This document shows positions 16,548 through 25,673 of a stretch of DNA of 64,000 nucleotides, in pieces (position 1 is the stretch's first letter; every line of letters starts with the position of its first letter). The stretch comes from Microbacterium sp. Clip185 (lineage in GTDB: Bacteria > Actinomycetota > Actinomycetes > Actinomycetales > Microbacteriaceae), in the NCBI RefSeq assembly GCF_028743715.1, contig NZ_CP117996.1, positions 3,241,636 through 3,305,635 of the forward strand, in the 5' to 3' direction. Below the pieces are notes generated by a model. That model was not told the origin of the DNA. It made no database searches and was given only the letters and a program-made list of their open reading frames with translations. Both the position numbers and the translations under genes were made by a program.

Positions 16548-17743
16548 CCCTGCACCACCGCGGGGATGCGGGCTTCGACGCGCCATCCATCATCGGCGCG
16601 GGGGCCGGCATCCAGCGTGCCGCCCAAGGCCCTCGCGCGTTCGCGCAGCAGCTCGAGGCCCCAGCCGTTGCCCGCGAGCCGCGCGGGCGGCGCGGATGCT
16701 CCGCGCGAGTCCACCCGCACCGTCACCTCCCCGGACTCCTTGACGAGACGGATGCGTACCTCGGCCCCGGGGGCGTGACGAACGCAGTTCGCCAACGACT
16801 CCTGCACGATGCGCGCGACGGCCTGGTCCGCGGGAGTGCTGAGAGCTGTGTCGAGTTCGTTCTCCAGCGACACCTCCAGCCCCGCGCGGCGCGCCGCCTC
16901 GGCGAGCTCGTCGATCGAGGCGACTCCTGCCGGCGCCGCGATCTGCGCGCCGCCGTCGCGGAGCACGGCGATCATCGTGCGCAGCGTGTCGTGCGCCTCC
17001 CGCGACGAATCGCGCACGGCTCGCAGCGCCGCGCGGTCGGCATCCGGCTCCGGCGGCATCGACAGCGCCGCCTCGGAACGAATCGCCATCGCCGCGACAT
17101 GCCCGGCGACGACGTCGTGGAGCTCGCGGGCCATGGCATCGCGCTCGCCCTGCACCGCCGCATCCCGGTCGCGCTCTCCCTCGCGACGCGCATCCTCCGC
17201 CTGTTGCCGATGCAGAGCGACGAGTTCTCGCGACTGCGCGACAGCGGTGCCGTACCAGTACCCCAGTCCGCCCAGGGCGCCCAGCTGCAGAGCCACCAGG
17301 AAGCTCGCTCGCGCGTCCGCGGTGATCCACCCCGCTGCGACCGCCATGACCGCGACGACGGCGATCATCCCGACCAGGATGCGGCGGCGGCGCTCCGTCT
17401 CGCGTGTCGCGACATAGAGGACGTCCACGGCGACGATCAGCGGCACGAGTCCGCCGAACACGAAGACGTCGACGGCCATGATCACGACCGCGGCGATCAG
17501 TGCGGGGATCGGCCACCGGTCGCGCGCGAGCACGACGACCACGGCGGCGAGAGCGGGGATCAACGTCCACCACGGGGATGCGGCGGCGAACGCACTCGGC
17601 ACGATGGCGCCCGACACCGTGAGTCCCAGTGCGCCGGCGGCGAGCGCGATCAGCAGGTAGATGAGCGCGTCGGCCGATGCCCGGTGCCGGCGTACCCAGT
17701 CCCGCAGTCGGGAGCCCTCTGCTTCGCCCATGCGTTCATGCAA
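16544..17743 (-). CDS. Sensor histidine kinase (HisKA_3 type)
   Basis: A 399-residue protein with an N-terminal membrane domain of five or six TM helices (about 27-165), a short coiled-coil, and the dimerisation/phosphoacceptor motif MARELHDVVAGHVAAMA with His209. The HATPase_c domain has VQESLANCVRHAPGA (N box) and GNGWGLELLRERARALGG (G box). It has little extracytoplasmic sequence, so it likely senses membrane or intramembrane signals, as in DesK-like kinases. Start at 17743 or the Met at 17731. Confidence 0.9.
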   Translation of the reverse strand: MHERMGEAEGSRLRDWVRRHRASADALIYLLIALAAGALGLTVSGAIVPSAFAAASPWWTLIPALAAVVVVLARDRWPIPALIAAVVIMAVDVFVFGGLVPLIVAVDVLYVATRETERRRRILVGMIAVVAVMAVAAGWITADARASFLVALQLGALGGLGYWYGTAVAQSRELVALHRQQAEDARREGERDRDAAVQGERDAMARELHDVVAGHVAAMAIRSEAALSMPPEPDADRAALRAVRDSSREAHDTLRTMIAVLRDGGAQIAAPAGVASIDELAEAARRAGLEVSLENELDTALSTPADQAVARIVQESLANCVRHAPGAEVRIRLVKESGEVTVRVDSRGASAPPARLAGNGWGLELLRERARALGGTLDAGPRADDGWRVEARIPAVVQG

Positions 17744-17847
17744 GCACAGGCATGCGCCGGCGGCATCCGTCGGAAGACGGAGGAGCGGGGGAGGGGGTGC
17801 GCCCTTCGCCCGATGTGCGAAAGCGGCCCTCGCCGAAGACTCGGAGA

Positions 17848-18582
17848 GTGGATCTCATACCCGGCGCCCCCTTACCGCTCACCCTGTTCGTGCTCGCACT
17901 CGTCGACGGGTTGAGCGTCGGCACCCTCGTCATCCCCCTGCTGCTCATGATCGTCCCGGGCAGGGTACGCATCGGGCGGCACCTGCTCTACCTCCTGACG
18001 ATCTCGCTCTTCTATCTCGCGGTCGGCGTGCTGTTCCTGCTCGGACTCATGAACGTCATCGACGTCGTCGGCGACTTCTTCTCCTCGACCGCCGGAGCGA
18101 TCGTGCGCCTGGTCGTCGGCGCCGCGCTGTTGATCGCCGCGTTCGCGATCCCCGCCCACGAGAAGCGGATGCAGGAGCGTCCCGACGCCGGTCCCGGGCG
18201 CATCGTCCGATGGCGTGATCGCCTGGTGTCGGACGGCGTTCCCGCACGCACGGTCGTCGCCGTGGCGATCGCTGCGGGTGTCGTGGAGCTGGCGACCATG
18301 CTCCCGTACCTGATCGGCATGACGCTGCTCGCCGAGTCACAGCTGGCGCTGCCCGTTCAGGTGGGGGCCCTCGCCGCATACTGCCTCGTGATGGTCCTGC
18401 CGGCGCTCGTGCTGCTTGGTCTGCGGGTGGTCGCTGCGCGCCTGATCGAGCGCCCCCTCGAGCGACTCGCGGCGTGGCTCTCGCGCACCGCCGGCGAGAC
18501 CACATCGTGGATCCTCGGCATCATCGGCTTCCTGCTGGCGCGCGCGGCGGCGACCCAACTCGGCCTGTTCGATCTGCTGTGA
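17848..18582 (+). CDS. GAP/Sap-family six-TM membrane protein
   Basis: A 244-residue protein with six hydrophobic helices. Typical sequence includes LFVLALVDGLSVGTLVIPLLLM near the start and VSDGVPARTVVAVAIAAGVVELATMLPYLIGM in the second half, as in the GAP/Sap (sulfolipid-1-addressing protein) family of the LysE-like superfamily, thought to export glycolipids or small solutes. Start uncertain: GTG 17848 gives the best N-terminus, but upstream in-frame GTG codons exist and the frame is open back to 17677. Confidence 0.75.
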   Translation: MDLIPGAPLPLTLFVLALVDGLSVGTLVIPLLLMIVPGRVRIGRHLLYLLTISLFYLAVGVLFLLGLMNVIDVVGDFFSSTAGAIVRLVVGAALLIAAFAIPAHEKRMQERPDAGPGRIVRWRDRLVSDGVPARTVVAVAIAAGVVELATMLPYLIGMTLLAESQLALPVQVGALAAYCLVMVLPALVLLGLRVVAARLIERPLERLAAWLSRTAGETTSWILGIIGFLLARAAATQLGLFDLL

Positions 18583-18620
18583 ACGTCGGAGAGGAGCCCG
18601 TCGGCAACTAGGCTCTTCGG

Positions 18621-19355
18621 GTGCGCCTCGTCATCGCCCGCTGCTCCGTGGACTACACCGGCCGCCTCAATGCCCACCTGCCCCTCGCGACTCGCCTCCT
18701 CGTCCACAAAGGCGACGGCAGCCTGCTCGTGCACTCTGACGGCGGCTCGTACAAGCCGCTGAACTGGATGAGCCCGCCGTGCTCACTGGCCGTCGAAGAG
18801 CCCGACGAGGATGCGGCGAGCGCCGGGGTGATCGAGCAGTGGCGCGTCACGCACGCCAAGACCGGCGACGCGCTGCTCGTGCGTCTCTACGAGGTGATCC
18901 ACGACTCCAGCCACGAGCTCGGCGTCGATCCGGGCCTGCAGAAGGACGGTGTAGAGGCCGACCTGCAGCGGCTGCTCGCCGAGCAGGTCGGGGTCATCGG
19001 CGAGAACCTCACGCTCGTGCGCCGGGAGTTCCCCACCGCCATCGGCCCGGTCGATCTCATGCTGCGCGATCCGGATGCGGCCACCGTCGTCGCCCTGGAG
19101 GACGAGACCCCGCGCGCGCTGCACGTGGCCGTCGAGGTCAAGCGGCGAGCGGGCATCGACGCGGTCGAGCAGCTCACGCGCTATCTCGACCTGCTCAACC
19201 GCGACTCGCACCTGCGCCCGGTGCGCGGCGTGCTGGCCGCCCAGGCGTTCGCACCGCAGGCGCGCACCCTCGCGACCGACCGCGGCATCGACTGCGTCGT
19301 GCTCGACTACGAGGCCATGAAGGGCATCGACAGCGGCCTGCCCACCCTCTTCTGA
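18621..19355 (+). CDS. nucS: Mismatch-specific endonuclease NucS (EndoMS)
   Basis: A 244-residue protein with an N-terminal DNA-binding domain ([27 protein letters not shown]) and a C-terminal RecB-like nuclease domain. The catalytic residues are visible: Asp145 in PVDLMLRD, Glu172 and Lys174 in VAVEVKRR, Gln184. NucS provides non-canonical mismatch repair in actinobacteria lacking MutS/MutL, cutting both strands at mismatches, and interacts with the beta clamp. GTG start. Length fits the family. Confidence 0.95.
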   Translation: MRLVIARCSVDYTGRLNAHLPLATRLLVHKGDGSLLVHSDGGSYKPLNWMSPPCSLAVEEPDEDAASAGVIEQWRVTHAKTGDALLVRLYEVIHDSSHELGVDPGLQKDGVEADLQRLLAEQVGVIGENLTLVRREFPTAIGPVDLMLRDPDAATVVALEDETPRALHVAVEVKRRAGIDAVEQLTRYLDLLNRDSHLRPVRGVLAAQAFAPQARTLATDRGIDCVVLDYEAMKGIDSGLPTLF

Positions 19356-19413
19356 GCGATGGGCTCACCTCGCCCGCGCTGACCCCTCACCGGCGCACGA
19401 TAGCGTGGGAGTC

Positions 19414-20094
19414 ATGTCCGTCGGATCCCCGTTCTCCTGCGTCCTCTGGGACGTCGACGGCACGCTCGTCGACGCATCCGACGGGATTCTGCGTCGCCTG
19501 ACGATCACGCTCGAGCACTTCGGACTTCCGGCGCCGACGCGCGCCGAGCTGGTGCACTGGATCGGACCTCCGCTCTACGAGTCCTTCCAGCACCACGCCG
19601 GGATGACGCCGGAGGGTGCCACGGATGCGGTCACCTTCTACCGCGCGCTGGGCAAGGCCGACGGCTACACGACCGACGTCAAGCTGTACCCCGGCGTCAA
19701 GCAGATCGTCGACGATCTCGCCGCCGCGGGCGTTCCCCAGGGCACGGCCAGCTCCAAGCCCGAGAACCAGGTGCAGGCGCTCATGCTGCACTTCGACCTC
19801 GCGGAGCACATGACGGCCATCACGGGTGCGACCCCCGACGAGAAGACGCTTGCCACGAAGGCCGACATCGTCGCCGAGGCCCTCCGACGGATGCGGGCCG
19901 CCGGGGTCGACACCTCGCGCCCCGTGCTGATCGGCGATCGACACCATGACGTGGACGGCGCGACGGCCAACGGCGTACCGGTGATCTTCGTGCGGTGGGG
20001 CTTCAGCTGGCCGCACGAGGCCGAGGGCGCCCAGGCCGTCGTCGACAACGCCGACGAGCTCCACGCACTGCTGCTCGTCGATTCCGACGCCTGA
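19414..20094 (+). CDS. HAD-family phosphatase (phosphoglycolate-type)
   Basis: A 226-residue protein with motif I DVDGTLVD, a Cap-1 insertion, motif II TASSKPE, and motif III/IV Lys and GDRHHDVDGA. This is the GPH/PGP-like subfamily that removes phosphate from small metabolites or phosphoglycolate. ATG 19414 is preferred over GTG 19405 because the hydrophobic first strand starts soon after. It follows nucS by 58 bp in the same direction. Exact substrate unknown. Confidence 0.88.
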   Translation: MSVGSPFSCVLWDVDGTLVDASDGILRRLTITLEHFGLPAPTRAELVHWIGPPLYESFQHHAGMTPEGATDAVTFYRALGKADGYTTDVKLYPGVKQIVDDLAAAGVPQGTASSKPENQVQALMLHFDLAEHMTAITGATPDEKTLATKADIVAEALRRMRAAGVDTSRPVLIGDRHHDVDGATANGVPVIFVRWGFSWPHEAEGAQAVVDNADELHALLLVDSDA

Positions 20095-20120
20095 GCCCTG
20101 CGCGTCGCTATCGTGAGCGC

Positions 20121-22202
20121 ATGACGACGGACGACGCCGCCAGCCCACCCAGACCCCGCGCGGCGATGCGCGTCGCGCGTCGTCTTCCCGCCACCCTCGT
20201 CCTCGTCGCCGCGTTGCTGGTGATCGGGGTCGTCACCGGCGCCCTCTGGCATCCGTTCCACCGCAATCCCGGCATGGAAATGTGGGCCTACGGTTGGCCC
20301 GCCCTCGAGGCAGGCCGCTGGTGGACGCCGCTCACCGGCACCTTCATCGTCGGCTACCCCGGCCTCTACCTGTTCACGGTCGCGAGCTTCGCGGGGATGG
20401 CCCACCTCGAGTTCCGCCGCGGCACCCGCGTGGCGCTCGCCTACTTCACGATCGGCCAGCTGTTCTCCGTTCTCACGGCGGCCCTTCTCGTCTGGGCGCT
20501 CTCGCTCACCGGCTGGCCCTGGGCGCTCACGCAGGCGGGCGCACTGGATGTCGGTCCTTCCGGTGGTGCCTTCGCCGCCCTCGCTGCCGCCGTGGGGCTG
20601 CTTCGTGCGCCGTGGCGGATGCGGGTCTGGCTGCTCCTGCTCGGCTTCGTCTTCGTCACGATGCTGTTCTGGGGCAATCTCGACGACATCGAGCACCTGC
20701 TGGCGGTGGTGCTGGTGCTCTTCGTGGACCGCTCGCTGCGCCCGCAGCGTACGACCGTGCGCGAGCAGCGGCTCGTCGCCTTTCTCGCGCTGGCCATCCT
20801 CGCGGTCCTTGAAATCATCGTCTTCGTGGTCCCGACCGACGGGCCCTTCGGATCCACGACGCCCGGATCGGGGTCGATCTGGGACGTGGCGATCGACGTC
20901 GCCGTCGTCGCTCTCATCGCCAACGGGCTGCGCCGCGGCCGCCACTGGGCCTGGATTCTCGGCCTGATCATCACGGCGATCAACCTGCTGCAGTTCGTCG
21001 CCCTCGTCGCGCTGATCGCTCTGGCGGGGTGGGCAGAGGCGGAGAGCGCGATCTCGGGGGACCCGTCGCTGTCACTGGCCAACGGCGTGCTCTGGGCACT
21101 GGTGCTCATCTACCTCGTCTGGGTGCGCGGCGCCTTCCGCGCGCGCCGGCGCACCCGCATCGGCCAGCCGCCCGCTCCGGATCGGACGGCGCTGCGCGAG
21201 CAGTTGCACCGCTTCGGTGGTGGGACGCTGTCGTGGATGACGACCTGGGAGGGCAACCACTACGCGCGGGTGTCGGAGAGCATCGTCGCGTTCCAGAGCC
21301 GCGCTTCCGTCGCGCTCGTGCTGGCGGACCCCATCGGTCCGGAGGCCGATGCCGATTCCGCCGTGTCGGCGTTCATCGACTCGGCGGAGCGTGCCGGCCT
21401 CATCCCCTGCTTCTTCAGCGCAGGAGAACGAACCCGTGCCGCGGTACCCGACGGCTGGCGCAACCTCGTCGTGGCGGACGACACGATCGTCGACCTTCCG
21501 GGTTTGGAGTTCACCGGCAAGGCGTGGAACGCGGTCCGCACCTCGTTCAACCGTGCCGGGCGCGAGGAGATGACGTTCCGACTCACGCGGCTCGCCGACG
21601 AACCCTGGGGGATCCGCGCTCAACTGCGGGCGATCTCCGAGAGCTGGGTGGGCGACAAGGGCCTGCCGGAGATGAGCTTCACCCTCGGCACCCTGGCCGA
21701 GGCCGCCGACCCGGAGGTACGCCTTGCGCTGGCGATCTCGCCCGCAGGGGATGTGGACGGGTTCCTGTCGTGGCTGCCGGTCTACGCACCGGGTGGCGGC
21801 ATCCACGGGTGGACGCTGGATCTCATGCGCCGGCGCGAGGGCGGCTTCGGGCCCGTGATGGAGTTCCTCATCGGGTCGTCCGCCAAGGCCTTCTCCGAGG
21901 AGGGGGCGCAGATCATGTCGCTGTCGGGAGCGCCGCTCGCGCACGACTACCCACCGGATGCCGGGCTCATGGCCGAGTTGAGCGGCAAACTCGCCGATGC
22001 GCTGGAGCCCGTCTACGGCTTCCAGTCGCTGCACCGCTTCAAGGAGAAGTTCCACCCGCGATACGAGACCATGTACCTGCTCTACCGCGACGAGAGCGAC
22101 CTCACCCGCATCTCTCTCGCGCTCACGCGAGCGTTCCTGCCCACCGCGACGCTGCGACAGTTCGCGGGTGCGGGACTGGAGCTCGTCCGCGGCACCTCCT
22201 GA
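20121..22202 (+). CDS. Rhomboid-like membrane domain fused to DUF2156 (MprF-type) domain
   Basis: A 693-residue protein. Residues about 20-200 form a six-TM domain resembling a rhomboid fold: GRWWTPLTGTFIVG and ASFAGMAHLEFRRG, GPSGGAF with Ser147 in a GxSG setting, and His192 in DIEHLLA, where rhomboids have their catalytic dyad. Further TM helices (about 205-340) follow, then a GNAT-fold DUF2156 domain as in lysyl-phosphatidylglycerol synthases (LRFGGGTLSWMTTW-like start, VALVLADPIGPEAD, MEFLIGSSAKAF, SLHRFKEKFHPRYE). It probably transfers an aminoacyl group to a lipid. Whether the front half is a protease, a flippase-like scaffold or neither is open. Confidence 0.75.
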   Translation: MTTDDAASPPRPRAAMRVARRLPATLVLVAALLVIGVVTGALWHPFHRNPGMEMWAYGWPALEAGRWWTPLTGTFIVGYPGLYLFTVASFAGMAHLEFRRGTRVALAYFTIGQLFSVLTAALLVWALSLTGWPWALTQAGALDVGPSGGAFAALAAAVGLLRAPWRMRVWLLLLGFVFVTMLFWGNLDDIEHLLAVVLVLFVDRSLRPQRTTVREQRLVAFLALAILAVLEIIVFVVPTDGPFGSTTPGSGSIWDVAIDVAVVALIANGLRRGRHWAWILGLIITAINLLQFVALVALIALAGWAEAESAISGDPSLSLANGVLWALVLIYLVWVRGAFRARRRTRIGQPPAPDRTALREQLHRFGGGTLSWMTTWEGNHYARVSESIVAFQSRASVALVLADPIGPEADADSAVSAFIDSAERAGLIPCFFSAGERTRAAVPDGWRNLVVADDTIVDLPGLEFTGKAWNAVRTSFNRAGREEMTFRLTRLADEPWGIRAQLRAISESWVGDKGLPEMSFTLGTLAEAADPEVRLALAISPAGDVDGFLSWLPVYAPGGGIHGWTLDLMRRREGGFGPVMEFLIGSSAKAFSEEGAQIMSLSGAPLAHDYPPDAGLMAELSGKLADALEPVYGFQSLHRFKEKFHPRYETMYLLYRDESDLTRISLALTRAFLPTATLRQFAGAGLELVRGTS

Positions 22203-22211
22203 CGCGAACGC

Positions 22212-22246
22212 AAGAGGGACGGGATGCGGTGCATCCCGTCCCTCTT
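22212..22246. terminator. Bidirectional terminator hairpin
   Basis: A perfect 16-bp inverted repeat (AAGAGGGACGGGATGC, 3-nt loop, complement) with a short TT end on the plus strand. It separates the convergent DUF2156 gene and the cold-shock gene and can serve both. Confidence 0.92.
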
Positions 22247-22259
22247 GTCGATTCGCGCC

Positions 22260-22466
22260 TCAGAGAGCGCGGATCTTCGCTGCCTGCAGACCCTTGGGGC
22301 CCTGCTCGACCTCGAACTCGACCCGCTGGTTCTCCTCGAGCGAGCGGTAGCCGTTGCCGTCGATCGCGCTGAAGTGGGCGAAGACGTCTGCGCCCCCCTC
22401 ATCGGGAGCGATGAACCCGAAGCCCTTCTCGGAGTTGAACCACTTGACCGTACCCGTCGTGCTCAT
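22260..22466 (-). CDS. cspA: Cold-shock protein, CspA family
   Basis: A 68-residue single OB-fold protein with RNP1 KGFGFI and RNP2 DVFAHFSAI, and the N-terminal [11 protein letters not shown] typical of CspA. It binds single-stranded RNA/DNA as an RNA chaperone. Start ATG 22466. A 311-bp non-coding stretch lies upstream, long enough for the extended 5' leader typical of cold-shock mRNAs. An inverted repeat of 13 bp lies within it. Confidence 0.95.
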   Translation of the reverse strand: MSTTGTVKWFNSEKGFGFIAPDEGGADVFAHFSAIDGNGYRSLEENQRVEFEVEQGPKGLQAAKIRAL

Positions 22467-22598
22467 GCCTTGCCTTCTTGTGCGTCCGGCACCCTCTGCG
22501 CCAGTGACCTCCCACCGTAGCGGCGCGAGGTGGTCAGTGGGGAAGAGTTGCAGATGGTGACGAAATCGTTGCACGAGCGACGCGGGCCGTTAACCATT

Positions 22599-22638
22599 CG
22601 ACGCCCGGGCCGAGCGAAGCTCATAGGCCCGGGCGTCG
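22599..22638. repeat. 13-bp perfect inverted repeat in a divergent intergenic region
   Basis: CGACGCCCGGGCC at 22599-22611 is followed after 14 nt by its exact complement at 22626-22638. It lies between divergent cspA and the GntR gene (gap 22467-22777), where a terminator is not expected. It could belong to a cspA leader, end an unseen small RNA, or be an operator. I see no other feature in this gap. Confidence 0.6.
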
Positions 22639-22777
22639 ACGGATCCCCCCGGATACGTCGCGCGGAGCGCGACAGCGATCACTCTACTGCGTCACCGCGG
22701 GATCGCCACAGGGATTCCCCGGCGACAGGGCAAAACTCCGCGGTCGCTGGGGGACCGCGTCGTACACTGGTCACTCC

Positions 22778-23419
22778 ATGGCCGACCACCCGACATCGCG
22801 GCCGCCCCGCCGTCGCCGGATGCTCGGAGACGAGGTCTTCGAGCTGCTCGGTCGCGCCATCCGCGACGGCAAGCTCGCCCCCGGCCAGTCGTTGCGCGAC
22901 GTGGAGCTGGCCGAGCGCTTCGGCATCTCGCGCACACCGGTGCGTGAGGCGCTGCAACGGCTGGAGCGCATCGGCCTGGTGGAGATCTCGGCGAACAGGT
23001 TCACCCGCGTCACCGTTCCCACCGAGCGTCTCGTCGCGGACACCCGCGCCTTCATCGTCGGCTTCACGGCGGAGGCGCTGCGCGCCGCACTGCCGGCCTG
23101 CTCGGACGAGACGCTGACCCTTCTCGTCGCCGCCTACGACCGCATGCTCGCAACGCCCGTGGGTACCGGCACGCACACGGAGGCGTCGACCGCCTTCTTC
23201 CGGACGCTCTCGATCGCGACCGGCAACATCGTGCTCGGCCGCTTCATCCGGGAGACATCGCTCACGCTGGAGCGGAACCTGCAGGGCTGGGCGTTCATCG
23301 ATGTCGCATCCGACACGGGGCACCGAGCAGGACAAGCCCTGCGCCGGGCCCTTCTCACCCGCAATGCCGCGCGGGCCGACGCTGTCCTGCGCGCCTACCA
23401 GCGCGAACGCCAGGAATGA
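22778..23419 (+). CDS. GntR-family transcriptional regulator
   Basis: A 213-residue protein: N-terminal winged helix (LGRAIRDGKLAPGQSLRDVELAERFGISRTPVREALQRLERIGLVEI) of GntR type and an all-helical FCD-like C-terminal domain shorter than usual. FadR/FCD metal-ligand residues are not obvious. Effector and targets unknown. ATG 22778. Confidence 0.88.
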   Translation: MADHPTSRPPRRRRMLGDEVFELLGRAIRDGKLAPGQSLRDVELAERFGISRTPVREALQRLERIGLVEISANRFTRVTVPTERLVADTRAFIVGFTAEALRAALPACSDETLTLLVAAYDRMLATPVGTGTHTEASTAFFRTLSIATGNIVLGRFIRETSLTLERNLQGWAFIDVASDTGHRAGQALRRALLTRNAARADAVLRAYQRERQE

Positions 23420-23423
23420 GAAA

Positions 23424-23456
23424 GGCCCCCTCCTGCTGGGGGGAGCGGAGGGGGCC
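23424..23456 (+). terminator. Terminator hairpin after GntR gene
   Basis: GGCCCCCTCC and its complement GGAGGGGGCC, 13-nt loop, five bases after the stop codon. No clear T-tract. Confidence 0.7.
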
Positions 23457-23508
23457 GTGGAGCCCCTCGATTGGGGGAGGTGAAGGGCTCGTGGAACTAG
23501 AGTACCCC

Positions 23509-23528
23509 TGTCCCCCATATGGGGGACA
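23509..23528. repeat. 20-bp perfect palindrome
   Basis: TGTCCCCCAT followed directly by its complement (centre 23518/23519). It lies between the GntR gene and the convergent aldo/keto reductase. It could be the reductase terminator (minus strand) or a dimer-binding site; a hairpin with no loop bases would have to open at the tip. Confidence 0.65.
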
Positions 23529-23576
23529 AATCGCCCTCATCGCATAAGCAACACTCAGGTTTCCATGCGAGTGCAT

Positions 23577-24518
23577 TCACGCCCAGTCGAGCGACGAACG
23601 CCTCTTCCAGTAGCTCTGCGGGTCGACGGCGAACGACGGCATCGGTAGGGCGTCGCCGGACGCACTGCGCTCGGCGCCGCGACGCAGCTGATCGTCGGTG
23701 GCCGCGCCGCTCAACACGATGTCCGCCCACTCCTGGCGACGCGCGACGGCGAACGCGTACTCGTCCACCGTGAGGGATGCGGCGCGCGCCTCATCCCGGA
23801 CCACCGTCGGCGCATGGGCGTCGCTGAGCCAGCCGTTGGCCAGCACCTCCTTCAGCACGACGGTCCAGCCCGCATCGTGCGCCCGCGCAAGAGCGGGGCC
23901 CGCCGATGGCTCGAAGACGTTCCAGGTGGACTGCACGACGGAGAAGAGGTCGCCGTGCTCGCTCGTCGCCCGGTCGATGACCTCCGCCTGCAGGGGGCCG
24001 CTGGTCGAGATCCCCACCCGCACCCCCGTCTCGCGGATCTCCCCGATCCGCTCGAGCAGCGCACCGTCGGCGAGCGCGGGAGAGTCGGGTGTGACCGAGT
24101 GGATGAGATAGAAGTCCGGCGGCCCGCCCAGCGCTGCCAGCGTCTGGCGCCACTGCCGGTCGAGCATCGCGAGCGAGTGCTCCTTGCGCTCGTGGAGTTC
24201 GGCGGCGGGGTTCCAGTCGCCGACGTACTCATAGCCCCACTTCGAGCCGATCGTGAGCGACGCGCGACGATCGGGGTGTGCGGACAGCCACGAGCCGAGG
24301 AACTCCTCGGCTCTTCCATAGGACCGCGCCGCATCCAGATAGCGGATGCCGAGCGCCCACGCCGTGTCGAGAAGCGCGTGGACCCGGGTCTCCATCGCGG
24401 CGACGGAGCGGGCGGCGGGGGATCCCAGGTCGTGCTCGCGATCGCTCGTGATGTAGGCGGGGCGCCCCACGGCCGCGAGACCGAAGCCGAGTTCCGCCGT
24501 GTGCGCTGACTCCTGCAT
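23577..24518 (-). CDS. Aldo/keto reductase
   Basis: A 313-residue (beta/alpha)8 oxidoreductase. The catalytic tetrad can be read: Asp62 (RYLDAARSYG), Tyr67, Lys93 (IGSKWGY) and His140 (FYLIHSV). An NADPH-binding stretch comes late. It resembles D-threo-aldose 1-dehydrogenase/AKR subgroup proteins that act on small sugars or aldehydes; substrate unknown. ATG 24518 is the sensible start; the open frame extending to 24926 has no protein-like character. No partner gene adjacent. Confidence 0.87.
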   Translation of the reverse strand: MQESAHTAELGFGLAAVGRPAYITSDREHDLGSPAARSVAAMETRVHALLDTAWALGIRYLDAARSYGRAEEFLGSWLSAHPDRRASLTIGSKWGYEYVGDWNPAAELHERKEHSLAMLDRQWRQTLAALGGPPDFYLIHSVTPDSPALADGALLERIGEIRETGVRVGISTSGPLQAEVIDRATSEHGDLFSVVQSTWNVFEPSAGPALARAHDAGWTVVLKEVLANGWLSDAHAPTVVRDEARAASLTVDEYAFAVARRQEWADIVLSGAATDDQLRRGAERSASGDALPMPSFAVDPQSYWKRRSSLDWA

Positions 24519-24954
24519 GTGCCCATCCTCCGTGTCGCTGTCTCCAGTATCGGACGCGGTACGCGAGGTGTGGTGGGCGCCGCCACCCAAAAGCGGCGCC
24601 CACCGAGGCTGCGACGCGACGGTGCCGACGATCCCGTCGAGGCCGCCCGACGCGGCATGATGACGAGTTCTCCCCCCAGAGGGACACCGCCGCATCCGCG
24701 GCAACTCCTCCAGACAACCCGATCCGATGCTCACCGTCATCATCCGTAGGGATGAAATGGCCTCGTCCCGCAGTCGGATCCGGGCCGCCCCTCCGGGCGC
24801 CACGCGAGCCGACCCCTGTGTCGCCCCGCGAGCGAAGCGAGACGAAACGCATCGCCGGAAACCCAGCGCACTGCCAGGTACCGTCGCTGCCGCGCGAAAC
24901 ACGGGCAGTGTAGGAAGGAAGGGCAACGCACTCTCACGACATCAGGGGGACATC
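24519..24954. other. Intergenic region with no recognised gene
   Basis: 436 bp between the aldo/keto reductase (minus) and the small hypothetical gene (plus). It must contain two divergent promoters. I see no RNA gene, no long palindrome and no convincing small ORF. Confidence 0.5.
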
Positions 24955-25236
24955 GTGGAGGACACCGGCTACATCCGTGCGCGCCTGAGCGCACCATCTC
25001 GCGCGGGTGCCGCGTGGCAGGCCACGCTCCGCTTCGTCAACGGCGACGGCGATGCCGTCGCCCGACGCGAGGTCGAGCTTGGAGCTTCCCGCGCAGAGGA
25101 CGTGCCCGCCGCACTCCACGCCGCGATCGCCGCACTGGTCGGCGATGAGATCGAGATGGCGGGGGATCTGCCGCCGCTGACCGGCGACGTCGTCGAGCTC
25201 GAGGTTCCGCTCCGCTGCCGTCAGGGCGCGTCCTGA
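24955..25236 (+). CDS. Conserved-looking small hypothetical protein
   Basis: A 93-residue protein starting at GTG 24955, with an AGGGGGA ribosome-binding site five bases upstream. Sequence alternates hydrophobic and polar residues in beta-strand style (YIRARLSAPSRAGAAWQATLRFVNGDGDAV) and ends with EVPLRCRQG. No family recognised. It is the last gene before the transposon-like unit and was probably convergent with tRNA-Leu before the insertion. Confidence 0.6.
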   Translation: MEDTGYIRARLSAPSRAGAAWQATLRFVNGDGDAVARREVELGASRAEDVPAALHAAIAALVGDEIEMAGDLPPLTGDVVELEVPLRCRQGAS

Positions 25237-25318
25237 GCATCGCCCAGAAGGAGTGCGAACCTCGGCCGTCTGCGTGATCGAGCGGCGAGCCTCGCATCCG
25301 AACGCGCCGATGAACGCA

Positions 25319-25350
25319 AGAACCGGCCGGGATGGATCCCGACCGGTTCT
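25319..25350. terminator. Terminator hairpin, probably shared with tRNA-Leu before insertion
   Basis: AGAACCGG ... CCGGTTCT with an inner CGGGA/TCCCG stem and TGGA loop (25319-25350). It follows the small hypothetical gene. If the 25358-37745 unit is removed, this hairpin lies about 6 bp beyond the 3' end of tRNA-Leu, so it was probably that tRNA's terminator too. Confidence 0.8.
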
Positions 25351-25357
25351 ATCTGTG
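25349..25357 (+). repeat. Left copy of 9-bp target-site duplication
   Basis: CTATCTGTG directly abuts the left inverted repeat of the transposon-like unit. The same nine bases directly abut the right one at 37746-37754. Confidence 0.8.
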
Positions 25358-25371
25358 GGCCTGTATGGAAA
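25358..25371 (+). repeat. Left terminal inverted repeat
   Basis: GGCCTGTATGGAAA; matches the inverted right end at 13 of 14 positions. Confidence 0.78.
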
Positions 25372-25673
25372 TCCGCGACCCCTTGCCCCGTAAGGGCTCG
25401 CCAGACCCCATTCCAGACCGATTCCGCGCTAGGCGGGAATACTTTCCGTGACTATCCGTCCTGCCCTGGTCAGAAGCCCTTTCCTGCGAGCGCCGTTTGG
25501 TCTCTCCACAACCGCGGCTCGAACTCTCTTCACCGGCGGGTTGATGGGTCGGACTGTCGATGAAGCGTTGCATGTGGGCGTCTATGCGCGCTTGCGCAGT
25601 GGGCGCCGCGTCGCTTCTGCATGACCTGCTCGCCTGCAACGCGATGGAGCATCGGCGCCGATAGCCTTCAGCC

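Noticed and set aside
16322..17914. 530-codon frame antisense to the histidine kinase
   Set aside because: No domain; kinase and regulator on the other strand have clear motifs.
23577..24926. Longer aldo/keto reductase start at 24926
   Set aside because: The first 136 codons are low-complexity and not reductase-like; ATG 24518 starts the fold.
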